DNA of 64,000 bases, from NCBI RefSeq assembly GCF_010731855.1, contig NZ_AP022620.1, positions 5,394,001 to 5,458,000 on the forward strand, read 5' to 3'. The stretch is from Mycolicibacterium anyangense (GTDB lineage Bacteria; Actinomycetota; Actinomycetes; Mycobacteriales; Mycobacteriaceae). The position numbers were made by a program, and so were the translations under genes. Of the stretch, positions 18,895 to 28,127 are shown in pieces (position 1 is the first letter of the stretch; every line of letters begins with the position of its first letter). Under the pieces are notes generated by a model. The model worked only from the letters and a program-made list of their open reading frames with translations. It searched no databases and was not told the origin of the DNA.

Positions 18895-19677
18895 ATGCAT
18901 TTCGATTGGCAGTTCTTCTGGAAGTCGTTGTTCACGCCCAGCACTACCTTCGTCGACGGTCTGATCCTCACCATCGTCATCTCTGTGGTGGCGATGGCGC
19001 TGGCCACCGTCGTCGGCCTGGGCATCGCGCTGCTGCGGCGATCCCGCTTCGCCGTCTTGCGCTGGTGTGCAAGCCTGTACATCTGGGCGGTGCGCGGGAC
19101 ACCCCTACTGGTGCAGCTGGTGATCATCTACACCGGCCTGGCGGCCGTCGGCCTCTACCAATTCCGTGACGTCTCGTTCTTCGGTCTGTCGATCAAGGCG
19201 GCCATCCAGGCGGCGATCGTCGGGCTGACCATCAACGAGAGTGCCTATATCGCCGAAATCATTCGTGCAGGCCTTGATTCGGTGCCCAAAGGTCAGTTCG
19301 AGGCGGCCGAGTCGCTGGGTATGAAGCCGGCCAAGGTGATGCGGTGGATCATCGTGCCGCAGTCGCTGCGCGTCATGGTGCCGCCGATGGGGAACTCGTT
19401 CAACGGCATGATGAAGACCACCTCGGTCCTGTCGGTGATCGGTGTCAGCGAGATGTTCCTGGTGACGCAGTCGATCAGCTCGGCGACCTTCCACACCTTC
19501 GAGATCTTCATCGTTGCGGCGCTGTACTACCTGGCGTTGACCACCATCTGGACGGTCATCCAGGCCGAGATCGAGAACAGGTTGGCCCGCCAGCTCGGCA
19601 TCCACCAGCGGGTGCGTATCACCCAGCGCCTCCTGGGGGCTCGTCGCAGCCCCGTGTCCGTGCCGTCCCAGGCGTGA
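18895..19677 (+). CDS. polar amino acid ABC transporter, permease
   Basis: A 260-residue His/Glu/Gln/Arg/opine-type (HEQRO) permease. About five membrane segments are visible, starting with [21 protein letters not shown]. The [16 protein letters not shown] segment and the cytoplasmic EAA loop ([20 protein letters not shown], about residues 140-160) are diagnostic. ATG at 18895 follows a GGAGG ribosome site at 18881-18885. It begins 16 bases after the binding-protein stop and precedes the ATPase by 8 bases. Confidence 0.94.
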   Translation: MHFDWQFFWKSLFTPSTTFVDGLILTIVISVVAMALATVVGLGIALLRRSRFAVLRWCASLYIWAVRGTPLLVQLVIIYTGLAAVGLYQFRDVSFFGLSIKAAIQAAIVGLTINESAYIAEIIRAGLDSVPKGQFEAAESLGMKPAKVMRWIIVPQSLRVMVPPMGNSFNGMMKTTSVLSVIGVSEMFLVTQSISSATFHTFEIFIVAALYYLALTTIWTVIQAEIENRLARQLGIHQRVRITQRLLGARRSPVSVPSQA

Positions 19678-19685
19678 GAGGATCG

Positions 19686-20486
19686 ATGATCAGCTGTGAG
19701 CACTTCGTGAATAGTCAAGGTGTGGAGAGCTTTCCGATCGTCTCGGTGCAGAACGTCTCGCGGACCCTCGGGGGCCGCAAGGTGCTCGACGACGTGTCGC
19801 TGGATGTCCTGCGCGGTGAGGTCGTCGTGCTGATCGGCCCCTCCGGGGCGGGTAAGACCACCCTGCTCCGGTCGTTGAATCGGTTGGAGACCATCGACAG
19901 CGGCAACATTCTGATCGGTGGCATGCCGATCGGTTATCGCGACGCGCACAGCGCCGAGCGGGTCAGCGCCGGCGAGTTGGCGCGGCGACGCCGTGAGATC
20001 GGCTTCGTGTTCCAGCACTTCAACCTGTTCCCGCATATGACTGCCGCCGAGAACGTCTGGAACGGGCCGGTTCGCGTGCTCGGAGTGGCCAAGGATGAGG
20101 CCCGCGACTCGGCGATGGCGCTGTTGAGCCGAGTTGGGCTGGCCGACAAGGCCAATGCCCGTCCCAGCCAGCTCTCGGGCGGACAGCAGCAACGGGTCGC
20201 GATCGCCCGCGCCCTGGCGATGCGGCCCAAGGTGATGTTGTTCGACGAGCCGACCAGTGCTCTCGACGTCGAGATGGTGGGGGAGGTTCTGGCCGTGATG
20301 CGCGAGCTGGCCGACGAACACATGACCATGGTGGTCGTCACCCATGAGATGCGCTTCGCCCGAGATGCCGCCGACCGTATCGTCGTGATGGACGCCGGCC
20401 GGATCATCGAGGATGCGCCACCGTCGCGACTGTTCACCGCCCCGCGGCATGAGCGCACCAAGGCCTTTCTTTCCACCATCCGCTGA
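19686..20486 (+). CDS. polar amino acid ABC transporter, ATPase
   Basis: A 266-residue GlnQ-type ATPase that powers import with the permease encoded upstream. Walker [10 protein letters not shown] is near residue 56, the Q-loop region [12 protein letters not shown] near 118, the signature [16 protein letters not shown] near 160, Walker [13 protein letters not shown] near 180, and the switch histidine is in [14 protein letters not shown]. The ATG at 19686 yields about 20 extra N-terminal residues; a GTG at 19719 is an alternative start. It overlaps neither neighbour, and the transferase gene begins 16 bases later, so transcription is likely shared. Confidence 0.94.
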   Translation: MISCEHFVNSQGVESFPIVSVQNVSRTLGGRKVLDDVSLDVLRGEVVVLIGPSGAGKTTLLRSLNRLETIDSGNILIGGMPIGYRDAHSAERVSAGELARRRREIGFVFQHFNLFPHMTAAENVWNGPVRVLGVAKDEARDSAMALLSRVGLADKANARPSQLSGGQQQRVAIARALAMRPKVMLFDEPTSALDVEMVGEVLAVMRELADEHMTMVVVTHEMRFARDAADRIVVMDAGRIIEDAPPSRLFTAPRHERTKAFLSTIR

Positions 20487-20502
20487 AGGAGTGAAGTTTC
20501 CC

Positions 20503-22065
20503 GTGTCTGCCGATCGTGGCGGGCAACCAGCATTAGCAGCGCTGGCTACCCCGCATGTCCTGGCCACCGATGCCGGAGTCGCCGTGCTGCGCGATGGCGG
20601 CACCGCCATCGACGCCGCCATCGCCGCGGCCGCGGTGCTGGCTGTGGTCTACCCGCACAACGTCGCCCTGGGTGGTGACCTCTTCGCCCTGATCCGGACG
20701 CCGGACGGCGTGGTTCGTTGCGTCAACGCATCGGGGTGGGCGGGCGCCGCGGTGGACGCCGAAGTGCTGCGTGCCCGCCACGGCGGCAGCCTGCCGGCCC
20801 GTGGTGCCGACCCGGTCACCGTTCCCGGGGGAGTGCGCGGCTGGGAAGTGATGCGCGGCTTCGGTTCCCGTACCTCCTGGAGTGCGACGCTCAGTGCCGC
20901 GCAGACGCTGGCCGGCGACGGCGTCGCGGTGGCGCCGTCATTGGCCACCCACCTCGTCGACCCCGAGAACGCCGACCTGTTCGGCACCGACGATTTCGAT
21001 CGGGTGTTCCGGCCGCACGGGGTGCCGTTGGGTGTCGGTGATGTGCTGGTGCAGCCGGCGCTGGCCGATACGCTGGCGACCCTGCAAGCCGAGGGGCCCG
21101 ATGCGTTCTATTCGGGTGTCTTGGCCGGACCGCTGGTGAGTCATCTGCAATCCCACGGATCTGTCCTGGACACAACGGATTTCGCGGACTTCCAGCCGCA
21201 GGTCCAGGACCCTCTGAGGATGGATCTCGACGGGCTCACCGTACTGACCAGCCCGCCGAACAGCCAGGGCTTCCTGCTGCTGAGCGCACTCGCCGCGATG
21301 GAGGAGCAGCGCGTCGACGATCCGGTCGGTGACGGTCTCGGACACCTCGTGCGAGCATTCCACCAGGGCAACGCGATTCGCGACAGCAGACTCGCCGACC
21401 CCCGGTTCGCCGATGTCGACCTGGGCCGCTCAGACGGACCAGCCCCGGCTGCTGCCCCTGCGCCGGGTCCCGCGCGGGGCGACACGGTGGGCATCGCCGC
21501 CCTCGATGGTGAGGGCTATGCGGTGTCGTTGATCCAGAGCGTCTACCACGCGTTCGGGTCCGGACTGATCGACCCGGCCACCGGTGTGTTGTTCCATAAC
21601 CGCGGCTGCGGGTTCAGCCTGGACCCGTCGTCGGCGAACCTCATCGGTCCGCGCAAACGCCCCGCCCACACGCTCATGCCCGCGATGACGCTGCGGCAGA
21701 GCCGGATCGCCCATGTGCTCGCCACCATGGGTGGTCAGGGGCAGCCGCAGATCCTGGCCCAGATCCTGCTGCGGGCGCTGGGCGGCGCCGGTGCGGTCGA
21801 CGCCGTCGCGGCGCCCCGCGCCATCGTCGGCAACCAGTGCGGTGGCGGTCCAGACACGGTGACGGTCGAGGCCGACCTTCCCCAGGCGGCGAAGGCGTCG
21901 ATACGGCGGGCCGGTTTCGACCCGGCCGAGGTGCCGGCGCGCACCGAAGCGATGGGTCAGGCCAACGTGGTCTTCGTCGACCCCGCCGGCTCGGTGACCG
22001 CGGCGTCGGATCCGCGGTCGGACGGTTCGGCGGTGGTGGCGCACCACGCGCGACCACACTCGTGA
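20503..22065 (+). CDS. gamma-glutamyltransferase-family enzyme
   Basis: A 520-residue Ntn-hydrolase of the gamma-glutamyltransferase superfamily. The N-terminal ATPHVLATDAGVAVLRDGGTAIDAAIAAA and NVALGGDLFALI are family signatures. Autoprocessing should occur before Thr328 (RGDTVGIAALDG); the context is GDTV, not the classical TTHF, which recalls the HpxW/oxamate amidohydrolase-like subgroup more than true glutathione GGT. No signal peptide is seen, so it is probably cytoplasmic. The GTG at 20503 has AAGGAG upstream. Within this cluster it may cleave a gamma-glutamyl or oxamate-like amide. The stop overlaps the DUF1275 start by GTGA. Confidence 0.9.
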   Translation: MSADRGGQPALAALATPHVLATDAGVAVLRDGGTAIDAAIAAAAVLAVVYPHNVALGGDLFALIRTPDGVVRCVNASGWAGAAVDAEVLRARHGGSLPARGADPVTVPGGVRGWEVMRGFGSRTSWSATLSAAQTLAGDGVAVAPSLATHLVDPENADLFGTDDFDRVFRPHGVPLGVGDVLVQPALADTLATLQAEGPDAFYSGVLAGPLVSHLQSHGSVLDTTDFADFQPQVQDPLRMDLDGLTVLTSPPNSQGFLLLSALAAMEEQRVDDPVGDGLGHLVRAFHQGNAIRDSRLADPRFADVDLGRSDGPAPAAAPAPGPARGDTVGIAALDGEGYAVSLIQSVYHAFGSGLIDPATGVLFHNRGCGFSLDPSSANLIGPRKRPAHTLMPAMTLRQSRIAHVLATMGGQGQPQILAQILLRALGGAGAVDAVAAPRAIVGNQCGGGPDTVTVEADLPQAAKASIRRAGFDPAEVPARTEAMGQANVVFVDPAGSVTAASDPRSDGSAVVAHHARPHS

Positions 22066-22736
22066 GTGGATTGGTGCGTGCGCACCTTCAGCTGTGGCTG
22101 ATGCTCGCGCTGACCTTCGTCACCGGATTGCTCGACGCGGTCGGCTATCTCGCGCTGGACCGGGTGTTCACCGGCAACATGACCGGCAACGTGGTGATCC
22201 TCGGGATGGGCATGGCCGGTGCGGACGGCCTGCCGGTCGCCGGACCGTTGGTGGCGCTGGGCACCTATGTGGTGGGGGCTGCTGTCGTCGGCCGGTTGTT
22301 GCAGCAGCGTCGTGGCGGTTGGGAGCCGGTGGTCACCGCCGTGTTCGTCACCAGTGCGGTGGCGATGGCCGCGGTGGGGTCGGTGTTGACCGTCGTCGCG
22401 CTCGACGGCGAGACCACGCTGAGCGTCGGTTTGGCTGCGGTCCTGGCGATCCTGATGGGTGCCCAGGCGGCCACGGCGCGGATGCTGGCGGTCGCCGACA
22501 TCACCACGGTCGTGGTGACCTCGACGCTGACCGCATACGCGAGCGAGACCCTGTTCGGGCCCGGGTGGTTGTGGCTGACGCACCGCCGGTTGTGGGTCAT
22601 CGTCGTCATCATCGCCGGGGCGTTCTGCGGAGCTCTATTGGTGCGGCTCGGCGGGCCCGGCTGTCCGGTGTATCTGGCTGCCGCGCTGACCGCCGTGGTG
22701 GCGGTGGTCGGCCACGTCGCCTGGCACGGCCGCTGA
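22062..22736 (+). CDS. DUF1275 (YoaK-like) membrane protein
   Basis: A 224-residue membrane protein with about six hydrophobic segments. The signatures TGLLDAVGYLALDRVFTGNMTGNVVILG near the N-terminus and MGAQAATARMLAVADITTVVVTSTLT in the second half identify DUF1275. Its function is unknown; some family members are suspected transporters. GTG at 22062 overlaps the transferase stop (GTGA), so it is the last gene of the transporter operon. A strong hairpin follows. Confidence 0.9.
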   Translation: MSGLVRAHLQLWLMLALTFVTGLLDAVGYLALDRVFTGNMTGNVVILGMGMAGADGLPVAGPLVALGTYVVGAAVVGRLLQQRRGGWEPVVTAVFVTSAVAMAAVGSVLTVVALDGETTLSVGLAAVLAILMGAQAATARMLAVADITTVVVTSTLTAYASETLFGPGWLWLTHRRLWVIVVIIAGAFCGALLVRLGGPGCPVYLAAALTAVVAVVGHVAWHGR

Positions 22737-22743
22737 CCGACAG

Positions 22744-22784
22744 CGGCCCGCCGAGCGTCACCCCGGGTGACACTCGGCGGGCCG
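22744..22784. terminator. bidirectional terminator hairpin
   Basis: Between two convergent genes (DUF1275 and the APC permease), CGGCCCGCCGAG pairs perfectly with CTCGGCGGGCCG, and GTCACC/GTGAC extends the stem inward around a short CCGG loop. No U-run follows, as is usual for mycobacterial hairpin terminators. It is placed to stop both transcripts. Confidence 0.75.
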
Positions 22785-22789
22785 AGCCG

Positions 22790-24523
22790 TCAGCTCTTGG
22801 TGAACTCCTCGCCGGTCTCGGGGTTGACGGCCGTCTCACCCGGCGGCAGGTTCGACAGGTCCGGTGCGATCACCGTCGGCATGTCACCGGAGTCGGGCAG
22901 GCCGAACATCGGTTCTACCGCGGTGGCCGGGGTGAGCACCAGATCAGCGCTCGACCGTCGAGACAGCGTGCGGCCCAGGAAGAAGTCCGGTGACATCAGC
23001 CACCAGACCACCATCAGGATCACGCCGAGGACCAGCGCGCCCACACCGACGACGGCGACCGCGCCGAACCCGAAGATCGTGACGTTGTTGCCGTTGTCGT
23101 CGGTGAGCCAGTCGGGCTCGGCGTACTTCTTGAGGCCGTAGGCGAAGACCGCGAGCAGGATCACGCCGCCGAGGAGCGGGATCACCCCGCGCATCATGAA
23201 ATCGCGGGTCGTCTTGGTGAGGTCCTTGCGGTAGAACCACGCGCACGCGAACCCGGTCAGGCCGTAGTAGAACGCGATCATCAGGCCCACCGAGCCGATG
23301 AGGGCGGTCAACAGGTTGCTGCTGATCAGGGTGAACAGCACATAGAACAGGATCGACACTGCGCCCATGGCGATGGTGGCGACCGTCGGGGTCAGGTATG
23401 TGCGATGGATCTTGGCGAATGACTCCGGCAGGGCACGGTAGACGCCCATCGACAGCGTCGTGCGGGCCGTCGGCAGGATGGTCGTCTGGGTCGATGCCGA
23501 CGCAGAAGTCAGGATGGAGGCCGACAACAGCAGCAGGCCGATCTTGCCGAGGATGCTGTCACCGAACAGGGGTGGCCCGATGGCAGCGAATACGTCGGAT
23601 GAGTTCTCCGAGTTGCCAAGGCCGATGCCGTCGGTTCCGGTGCCGGCGAAGGCGATAGCTGAAACCGAGACCAGGGCGTAGGTGGCCAGCAGCAGGAAGG
23701 TAGAGATCACCGCGGCCCGGCCCGGGGTGGTACCAGGATCGTCGGACTCCTCGTTGCAGGCCACCGCGGTGTCCCAGCCCCAGTAGATGAAGATGGCGGC
23801 CAGGATGGCGGGGGCGATGACGTTGCCGAAGTCCAGGCCACCGGGCCAGAACCAGGACAGCGACGGCATCAGCGAGTAGCCCTCGGCCTTGTGGGTGTAG
23901 ACCTTGATCAGCGCCACCACCGAGAACACGATCAAGACGACGAGCTCGATGCCCAACAGGGCGTATTGCAGACGCGCGGAGACTTCGATACCGCGATAAC
24001 AGATGTAGGTCATCACAACGATCCAGATGACACCGGCCACCGTGGACCACAGCGTGCTGTTGGCCAGGTTGGCGGCCGAGGACCAGCCCAGGTCACCGGC
24101 GAAGGTGAACGAGTAGGCACCGGCGATCTGGGCCAGGTTCGCCATGACGATCACGTCGGCGGCGATGATGCCCCAGCCGCCCATCCAGCCGATCAGCGGG
24201 CCGAACGCCCGCGAGGCCCAGGTGAACGTGGTGCCGCAGTCCGGCTCGGCCTTGTTCAGTTCCTGGTAGGCGACCGCGATCATGTACATCGGGATGAACG
24301 CGATGAGCACGATCGCGGGAGCCTTGACGCCGGCCAGCAGCGTGCCGCCGCTGGCGACGATCAGCCCGAGGCTGGCGGCCAGCGAGTAGGCCGGTGCGGT
24401 CGAGGCCATCCCGACGACGATGCTGGACACCAGCCCCAGCGCGCCGCCCTTGAGGCCCTTGCTTTCTACTGCGTTGGAATTCCCGGCCGCACCGGGATCG
24501 AGCGCTAGCTCGCCTTTGCTCAT
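22790..24523 (-). CDS. APC-superfamily amino acid/amine permease
   Basis: A 577-residue secondary transporter. The N-terminus has a soluble leader, then the APC signature GALGLVSSIVVGMASTAPAY and the YQELNKAEPDCGTTFTWASRAFGP region. About 12-13 membrane segments are visible, ending in a polar cytoplasmic tail rich in Pro and Glu. GGAG stands 6 bases before the ATG. The family imports amino acids, polyamines or related amines. Convergent with the ABC-transporter/transferase operon, it could supply the same pathway with a second uptake route. Confidence 0.92.
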   Translation of the reverse strand: MSKGELALDPGAAGNSNAVESKGLKGGALGLVSSIVVGMASTAPAYSLAASLGLIVASGGTLLAGVKAPAIVLIAFIPMYMIAVAYQELNKAEPDCGTTFTWASRAFGPLIGWMGGWGIIAADVIVMANLAQIAGAYSFTFAGDLGWSSAANLANSTLWSTVAGVIWIVVMTYICYRGIEVSARLQYALLGIELVVLIVFSVVALIKVYTHKAEGYSLMPSLSWFWPGGLDFGNVIAPAILAAIFIYWGWDTAVACNEESDDPGTTPGRAAVISTFLLLATYALVSVSAIAFAGTGTDGIGLGNSENSSDVFAAIGPPLFGDSILGKIGLLLLSASILTSASASTQTTILPTARTTLSMGVYRALPESFAKIHRTYLTPTVATIAMGAVSILFYVLFTLISSNLLTALIGSVGLMIAFYYGLTGFACAWFYRKDLTKTTRDFMMRGVIPLLGGVILLAVFAYGLKKYAEPDWLTDDNGNNVTIFGFGAVAVVGVGALVLGVILMVVWWLMSPDFFLGRTLSRRSSADLVLTPATAVEPMFGLPDSGDMPTVIAPDLSNLPPGETAVNPETGEEFTKS

Positions 24524-24654
24524 GGCATCTCCTGCTTGAACGCCTAGTCAGAACGAGATGAGACTACGGTTTCAGTGGCGGATGCGCGCGGAATGTGCGG
24601 AATTGTTTTCTTTGTGGTTACATCACCGCGAAATCAGTGGTCTAAACGGGCCCT

Positions 24655-24670
24655 GCTTGACGAATCAAGC
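24655..24670 (-). terminator. small hairpin over the stop of the CMD-family gene
   Basis: GCTTGA-CGAA-TCAAGC forms a 6-bp stem with a tetraloop, and the TGA stop of the downstream-reading gene lies inside it. It might be a weak terminator for that minus-strand transcript. The stem is short and has no U-run, so this is tentative. Confidence 0.3.
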
Positions 24671-25258
24671 GGTGGAACCGCCGTCTGTCCACGGAACCCG
24701 GCACGTCTCGCCGCTGCCGAATCCCTGCTCGGTGATGCCCAGCGCGGCGTTCATCCTGGCGCGCATGTTCTCCACCCCGATCTGGTAGGTCAGTTCGACC
24801 AGTCCGGCCGCACCGAAGCGGCGGCGCAGATCCGCCACCTGCTCGTCGGTGACGGTGTGCGGGTCGGTCGTCATGGCATCGGCATAGGCGATCGCCGCAC
24901 GCTCGTCGTCGGTGTACAGCGGGGAGGCCGCGTAGTCGTCGATGTGCTCGAGGCGGTCCATGTCGAGGCCCTCCAGCCGCATCAGCATCGCGCCGAAGTC
25001 CACGCACCAGGAGCAGCCGACGGTGCGAGCAGTCCAGTACACCGCGAGTTCGCGGACGCTGACGGGCAGCACCTTCGAGCCGCCCTGCAGCAGACCTTCG
25101 TGAACCGAGTTGGCGACCACCAGCCTGGGGTGATGGGCGTAGATCGCCAGCGGTTCGGGGACCTCGCCGAAGCGCCGCTTGGCCCAGCGATACATCAGCC
25201 GGATCATCGGCGAGGCCTTGTCGGGGGACAGTGGTTCGAGTCGTGTTCTGGTAGTCAT
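24665..25258 (-). CDS. carboxymuconolactone decarboxylase-family protein
   Basis: A 197-residue alpha-helical protein of the CMD/AhpD superfamily. The active motif is WTARTVGCSWCVDFGAML near residue 83, with a CxxC pair and nearby Asp and Phe as in peroxidase-like members; ELAVYWTA precedes it. AAGGA lies 6 bases upstream of ATG at 25258. Many such proteins act as thiol peroxidases, others are uncharacterised. It diverges from the acyl-CoA dehydrogenase pair, and an 18-bp palindrome lies between them. Confidence 0.88.
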   Translation of the reverse strand: MTTRTRLEPLSPDKASPMIRLMYRWAKRRFGEVPEPLAIYAHHPRLVVANSVHEGLLQGGSKVLPVSVRELAVYWTARTVGCSWCVDFGAMLMRLEGLDMDRLEHIDDYAASPLYTDDERAAIAYADAMTTDPHTVTDEQVADLRRRFGAAGLVELTYQIGVENMRARMNAALGITEQGFGSGETCRVPWTDGGSTA

Positions 25259-25309
25259 GTCCTTGAGATGCCCACCGGCCCGGGAATGTGACACCTCGAT
25301 ATTGCCTTG

Positions 25310-25327
25310 ACGGACTAACTAATCCGT
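25310..25327. promoter_or_regulatory. candidate operator upstream of the acyl-CoA dehydrogenase pair
   Basis: ACGGACTAACTAATCCGT is an 18-bp imperfect palindrome (ACGGA/TCCGT arms with partly symmetric AT-rich centre) lying 13 bases before the GTG of the first dehydrogenase. A site overlapping the probable promoter suggests repression, for example by a TetR-type lipid regulator encoded elsewhere. It does not match the KstR motif as I remember it. Confidence 0.4.
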
Positions 25328-25340
25328 TATCGTTTGCCTT

Positions 25341-26519
25341 GTGGATTTCGACCTCGACGCCGACCAGGAGGCTTGGTTGGCCGAGGTCCGTGAATTCCTG
25401 CGGGCCAACGTCACTGACGCGCTACGGGCCGAGATCGCCGAACACAATCTCGAACACCCCGGCGGGGAGGTCGATGTGTTCCGCCGGAAGCTCGGCGCCA
25501 AGGGGTGGTTCGGGCTGAACTGGCCGGCGGAGTACGGCGGTCTGGGCCTGGGGGCGGTGCACCTGCACCTGCTGACGTCGGAGTTCGAGTACTGGGGCGT
25601 GCCGGGCCCGGACCTCACCGTCACCTCGATCGCGCCGATGATCATGCGGCACGGCACCGAACAGAACAAGAAAGAGTTCCTGCCGCTCATCGCACGCGGC
25701 GAAATGACCTGTGCTCTGGGCTATTCGGAGCCCGACGCGGGCACCGACCTGGCGTCGCTGCGCACCAGGGCGGTCCGCGACGGCGACCACTGGGTGATCA
25801 ACGGCTCCAAGATCTGGAACAGCGGTGCGCAGCGCTGCACCCACGAGTGGCTGTGCGTGCGTACCGATCCGAACGCCGCGCGCCACCGCGGCATCTCGGT
25901 GATCGTGGTGCCGGTGGACAGCCCCGGAGTGCGCATCCGTCCGCTGATCGCCTGGTCCGGCTACCGCACCAACGAGGTGTTCTTCGACGACGTACGGGTG
26001 CCCGTCACCAACCTCATCGGTGAAGAGAACCGCGGCTGGTCCTACATCACCGGAGCCCTGGACCTCGAACGCGGCGCGCTGACCAACGCCGGTGACCTGC
26101 GCCGCGCGCTCGACGAGTTGCAGGTGCTGGCCCGCATGCCGCGTCGCGACGGCTCGGTGCCGATCGACAATCCGACGGTGCGGAGCCGACTGGCCCAGGC
26201 CGAAGCCGACGTCGACGTCGCCGGACTGATGGGCTACGAGGCATCCTCGATGCTGGCCGACGGGGTGATCCCGACAGTGCAGGTCAGTGCCGAGAAGGTC
26301 TTCAGCAGCGAACTCCGGCAACGCATCGCCGATCTGGGAATGGATCTGCTGGGCGCCGAAGGTCTGCTGGCACATCGCAGCCCGGAGGCTCCGGCCGGTG
26401 GCCGGTTCGAGAAGCTCTACCGGTTCGCGCCGTTGATGCGATTCGGCGGCGGCACCAACGAAGTGCTGCGCGATGTGATCGCCCAGCGCGGCCACGGCAT
26501 GCCCACCTACGGACGCTGA
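25341..26519 (+). CDS. acyl-CoA dehydrogenase (FadE-type)
   Basis: A 392-residue FAD-dependent acyl-CoA dehydrogenase, introducing a 2,3-double bond in an acyl-CoA. Family text includes GWFGLNWPAEYGGLGLG near residue 57, TCALGYSEPDAGTDLASLRTRA near 130 (FAD/substrate loop), KIWNSGAQ and the C-terminal FGGGTNEVLRDVIAQRGHGMP. GTG at 25341 is the start. It is paired with a shorter dehydrogenase one base downstream; such alpha/beta pairs often form heterotetramers acting on steroid or other bulky acyl-CoAs in mycobacteria. The natural substrate is not evident. Confidence 0.93.
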   Translation: MDFDLDADQEAWLAEVREFLRANVTDALRAEIAEHNLEHPGGEVDVFRRKLGAKGWFGLNWPAEYGGLGLGAVHLHLLTSEFEYWGVPGPDLTVTSIAPMIMRHGTEQNKKEFLPLIARGEMTCALGYSEPDAGTDLASLRTRAVRDGDHWVINGSKIWNSGAQRCTHEWLCVRTDPNAARHRGISVIVVPVDSPGVRIRPLIAWSGYRTNEVFFDDVRVPVTNLIGEENRGWSYITGALDLERGALTNAGDLRRALDELQVLARMPRRDGSVPIDNPTVRSRLAQAEADVDVAGLMGYEASSMLADGVIPTVQVSAEKVFSSELRQRIADLGMDLLGAEGLLAHRSPEAPAGGRFEKLYRFAPLMRFGGGTNEVLRDVIAQRGHGMPTYGR

Positions 26520-26520
26520 C

Positions 26521-27633
26521 ATGAAACTCGTTGCCGGACAAGATGAGCGGGATCTTGCGTCGATGCTGCGCGGTCTGCTCGCCGCCCACCGCGACGATGC
26601 GCTTCCTGCGCTGGCCGCCGCCGGCATCCTGGGCCTGGGCATCCCCGAGGAAGATGGCGGCTCCGGTGGCACCATTGCCGACCTCGGCGTCTTCGCCCGT
26701 GAGGCCGGCCGGGCGCTATGCCCGCCGCTGGTCTACAGCACCGTGTTCGCCGCCCAGGCGGTGCACCTGCTCGGGGGCGAGCAATCTCGCAAGCGCTGGC
26801 TGGCCGACCTCGCCAGCGGCGCCGCCACGGCCACCACCGCCTTGTGGAACGCCTATGACGCAGCCGACACCACCGCGCCACTTCGGGCCGACCGACTTCG
26901 CGAGGGTGGCTGGCGGCTCACCGGCACAGCCGATTTCGTCTCCGATGCCCAGGACGCCGACCTGATCGTGGTGTCCGGGATGGACTCGTCCGGTCAGCCT
27001 ATCGGCTTCGTCTGCGGGCTGGACCGACCCGGCATCACGTCGCGCCCGCTGCAACTGATGGGCGGCCACCACGCGTCCTGCGTGCGCTTCGACGATGTGG
27101 TCCCCGACGACGTGCTCAACGGCGGCGAACCGCTGGATCGCGAGGAACTCCGTCGCTGCGCCAACATCGCGATCGCACTGCTCTCTCTCGATCTGGTCGG
27201 CGTGGGCGAGGCCGTACTCGACCGGACCGTCGAATACACCACCATGCGCCATCAGTTCGGCCGCCCCATCGCCTCGTTCCAGGCAGCCCAACACCTGGTG
27301 GCCGATATGCACATTGCGCTCAGTGCTGCCCGACTGGCGGCACAGTCCGCGGTCTTCGCGATCAGCCGCGGACGAGTTGCCCTCCGCGAAACAGCGGTCG
27401 CCCGTATGCAGGCGGCCACCGCAGCCAAGTGGGCGACGCTGGACGCCCACCAGCTGCACGGCGGTATGGGATACGTGGTGGAGACCGACCTGTACCTGTG
27501 GTCGGAGCGGGCGCGGGTGTTGTCCACCCTGGGCGGTGGCGCCGACGTTGCCGCAACCTGGCTGGAGGACGACCCGCTCAGCCGTGCCGCGCTCACACGG
27601 CGGCTACGCCGCAAGGACGGACTTGACGGCTGA
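26521..27633 (+). CDS. acyl-CoA dehydrogenase partner subunit (FadE-type)
   Basis: A 370-residue acyl-CoA dehydrogenase homologue, shorter and more divergent than its upstream partner. It retains LAAAGILGLGIPEEDGGSGG near residue 35, RDWxxxx-free middle text, the TTMRHQFGRPIASFQAAQHLVADMH motif near 240 and MGYVVETDLYLWSERARVL near the end. It begins one base after the first dehydrogenase stop, so co-translation and a mixed-subunit enzyme are likely. The next frame starts at a TTG inside its last codons and is a gene remnant. Confidence 0.9.
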   Translation: MKLVAGQDERDLASMLRGLLAAHRDDALPALAAAGILGLGIPEEDGGSGGTIADLGVFAREAGRALCPPLVYSTVFAAQAVHLLGGEQSRKRWLADLASGAATATTALWNAYDAADTTAPLRADRLREGGWRLTGTADFVSDAQDADLIVVSGMDSSGQPIGFVCGLDRPGITSRPLQLMGGHHASCVRFDDVVPDDVLNGGEPLDREELRRCANIAIALLSLDLVGVGEAVLDRTVEYTTMRHQFGRPIASFQAAQHLVADMHIALSAARLAAQSAVFAISRGRVALRETAVARMQAATAAKWATLDAHQLHGGMGYVVETDLYLWSERARVLSTLGGGADVAATWLEDDPLSRAALTRRLRRKDGLDG

Positions 27634-27969
27634 CAGCCTGATCCACCCGGATACCGCCGCGCGGGTCGGCACCGTTGCGGCCACCGCTGCCGGGGAGGTG
27701 ATCCGTCGCGACTGGCAGCGCTGGGCCGCCGCGGTGGGCGATGAGAACCTACTGTGGTTCGACCCGGAGTATGCCAGCACCAACTCGGGCAGGCCGGCAT
27801 GCACCGCATCCTCGTGCAGTACTCACCGTCGGCGGGCCGGTACGTCTTCTACCCGCGCACCCTGGCTCCCGGCGCCCTGGCCGACGACCTCGAATGGCGC
27901 GAAATCGACGGCACCGCAACGCTGTACAGCTACACCGTGGCCCTGCTGCGCCACCCGCCCGCCTCCTGA
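27623..27969 (+). pseudogene. deletion-fused remnant: MaoC-like dehydratase N-terminus joined to a DUF35 OB-fold fragment
   Basis: From a TTG at 27623 one frame reads LTADSLIHPDTAARVG, VIRRDWQRWAAAVGDEN and LWFDPEYASTNSG, the usual start of a FAS1-like/MaoC N-terminal hydratase. Homology stops near 27785. In another frame, from about 27790 to 27969, the sequence reads HRILVQYSPSAGRYVFYPR, LEWREIDGTATLYSYTVA, the core of a DUF35 OB-fold acyl-CoA-associated protein, which then ends abruptly. The parts are out of frame. The simplest reading is an internal deletion that removed the rest of the hydratase, whatever lay between, and the start of the OB-fold gene. Such hydratase and DUF35 genes commonly accompany paired acyl-CoA dehydrogenases. 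Confidence 0.75.
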
Positions 27970-28127
27970 TCGCTAGCGGACCAGATTCCAGCCGGTCGGC
28001 TGCCCAAGCTAGCCGGCCGGCGGATTCCGCCCCGGTCGCCGACGCGTCACGCTGACTGCGCAGGTTTCGGACTGGAGCTCGTCACCGGCGACGGCACCGC
28101 CACCAGGGCAAAGGAAAGGGGCCGTCG

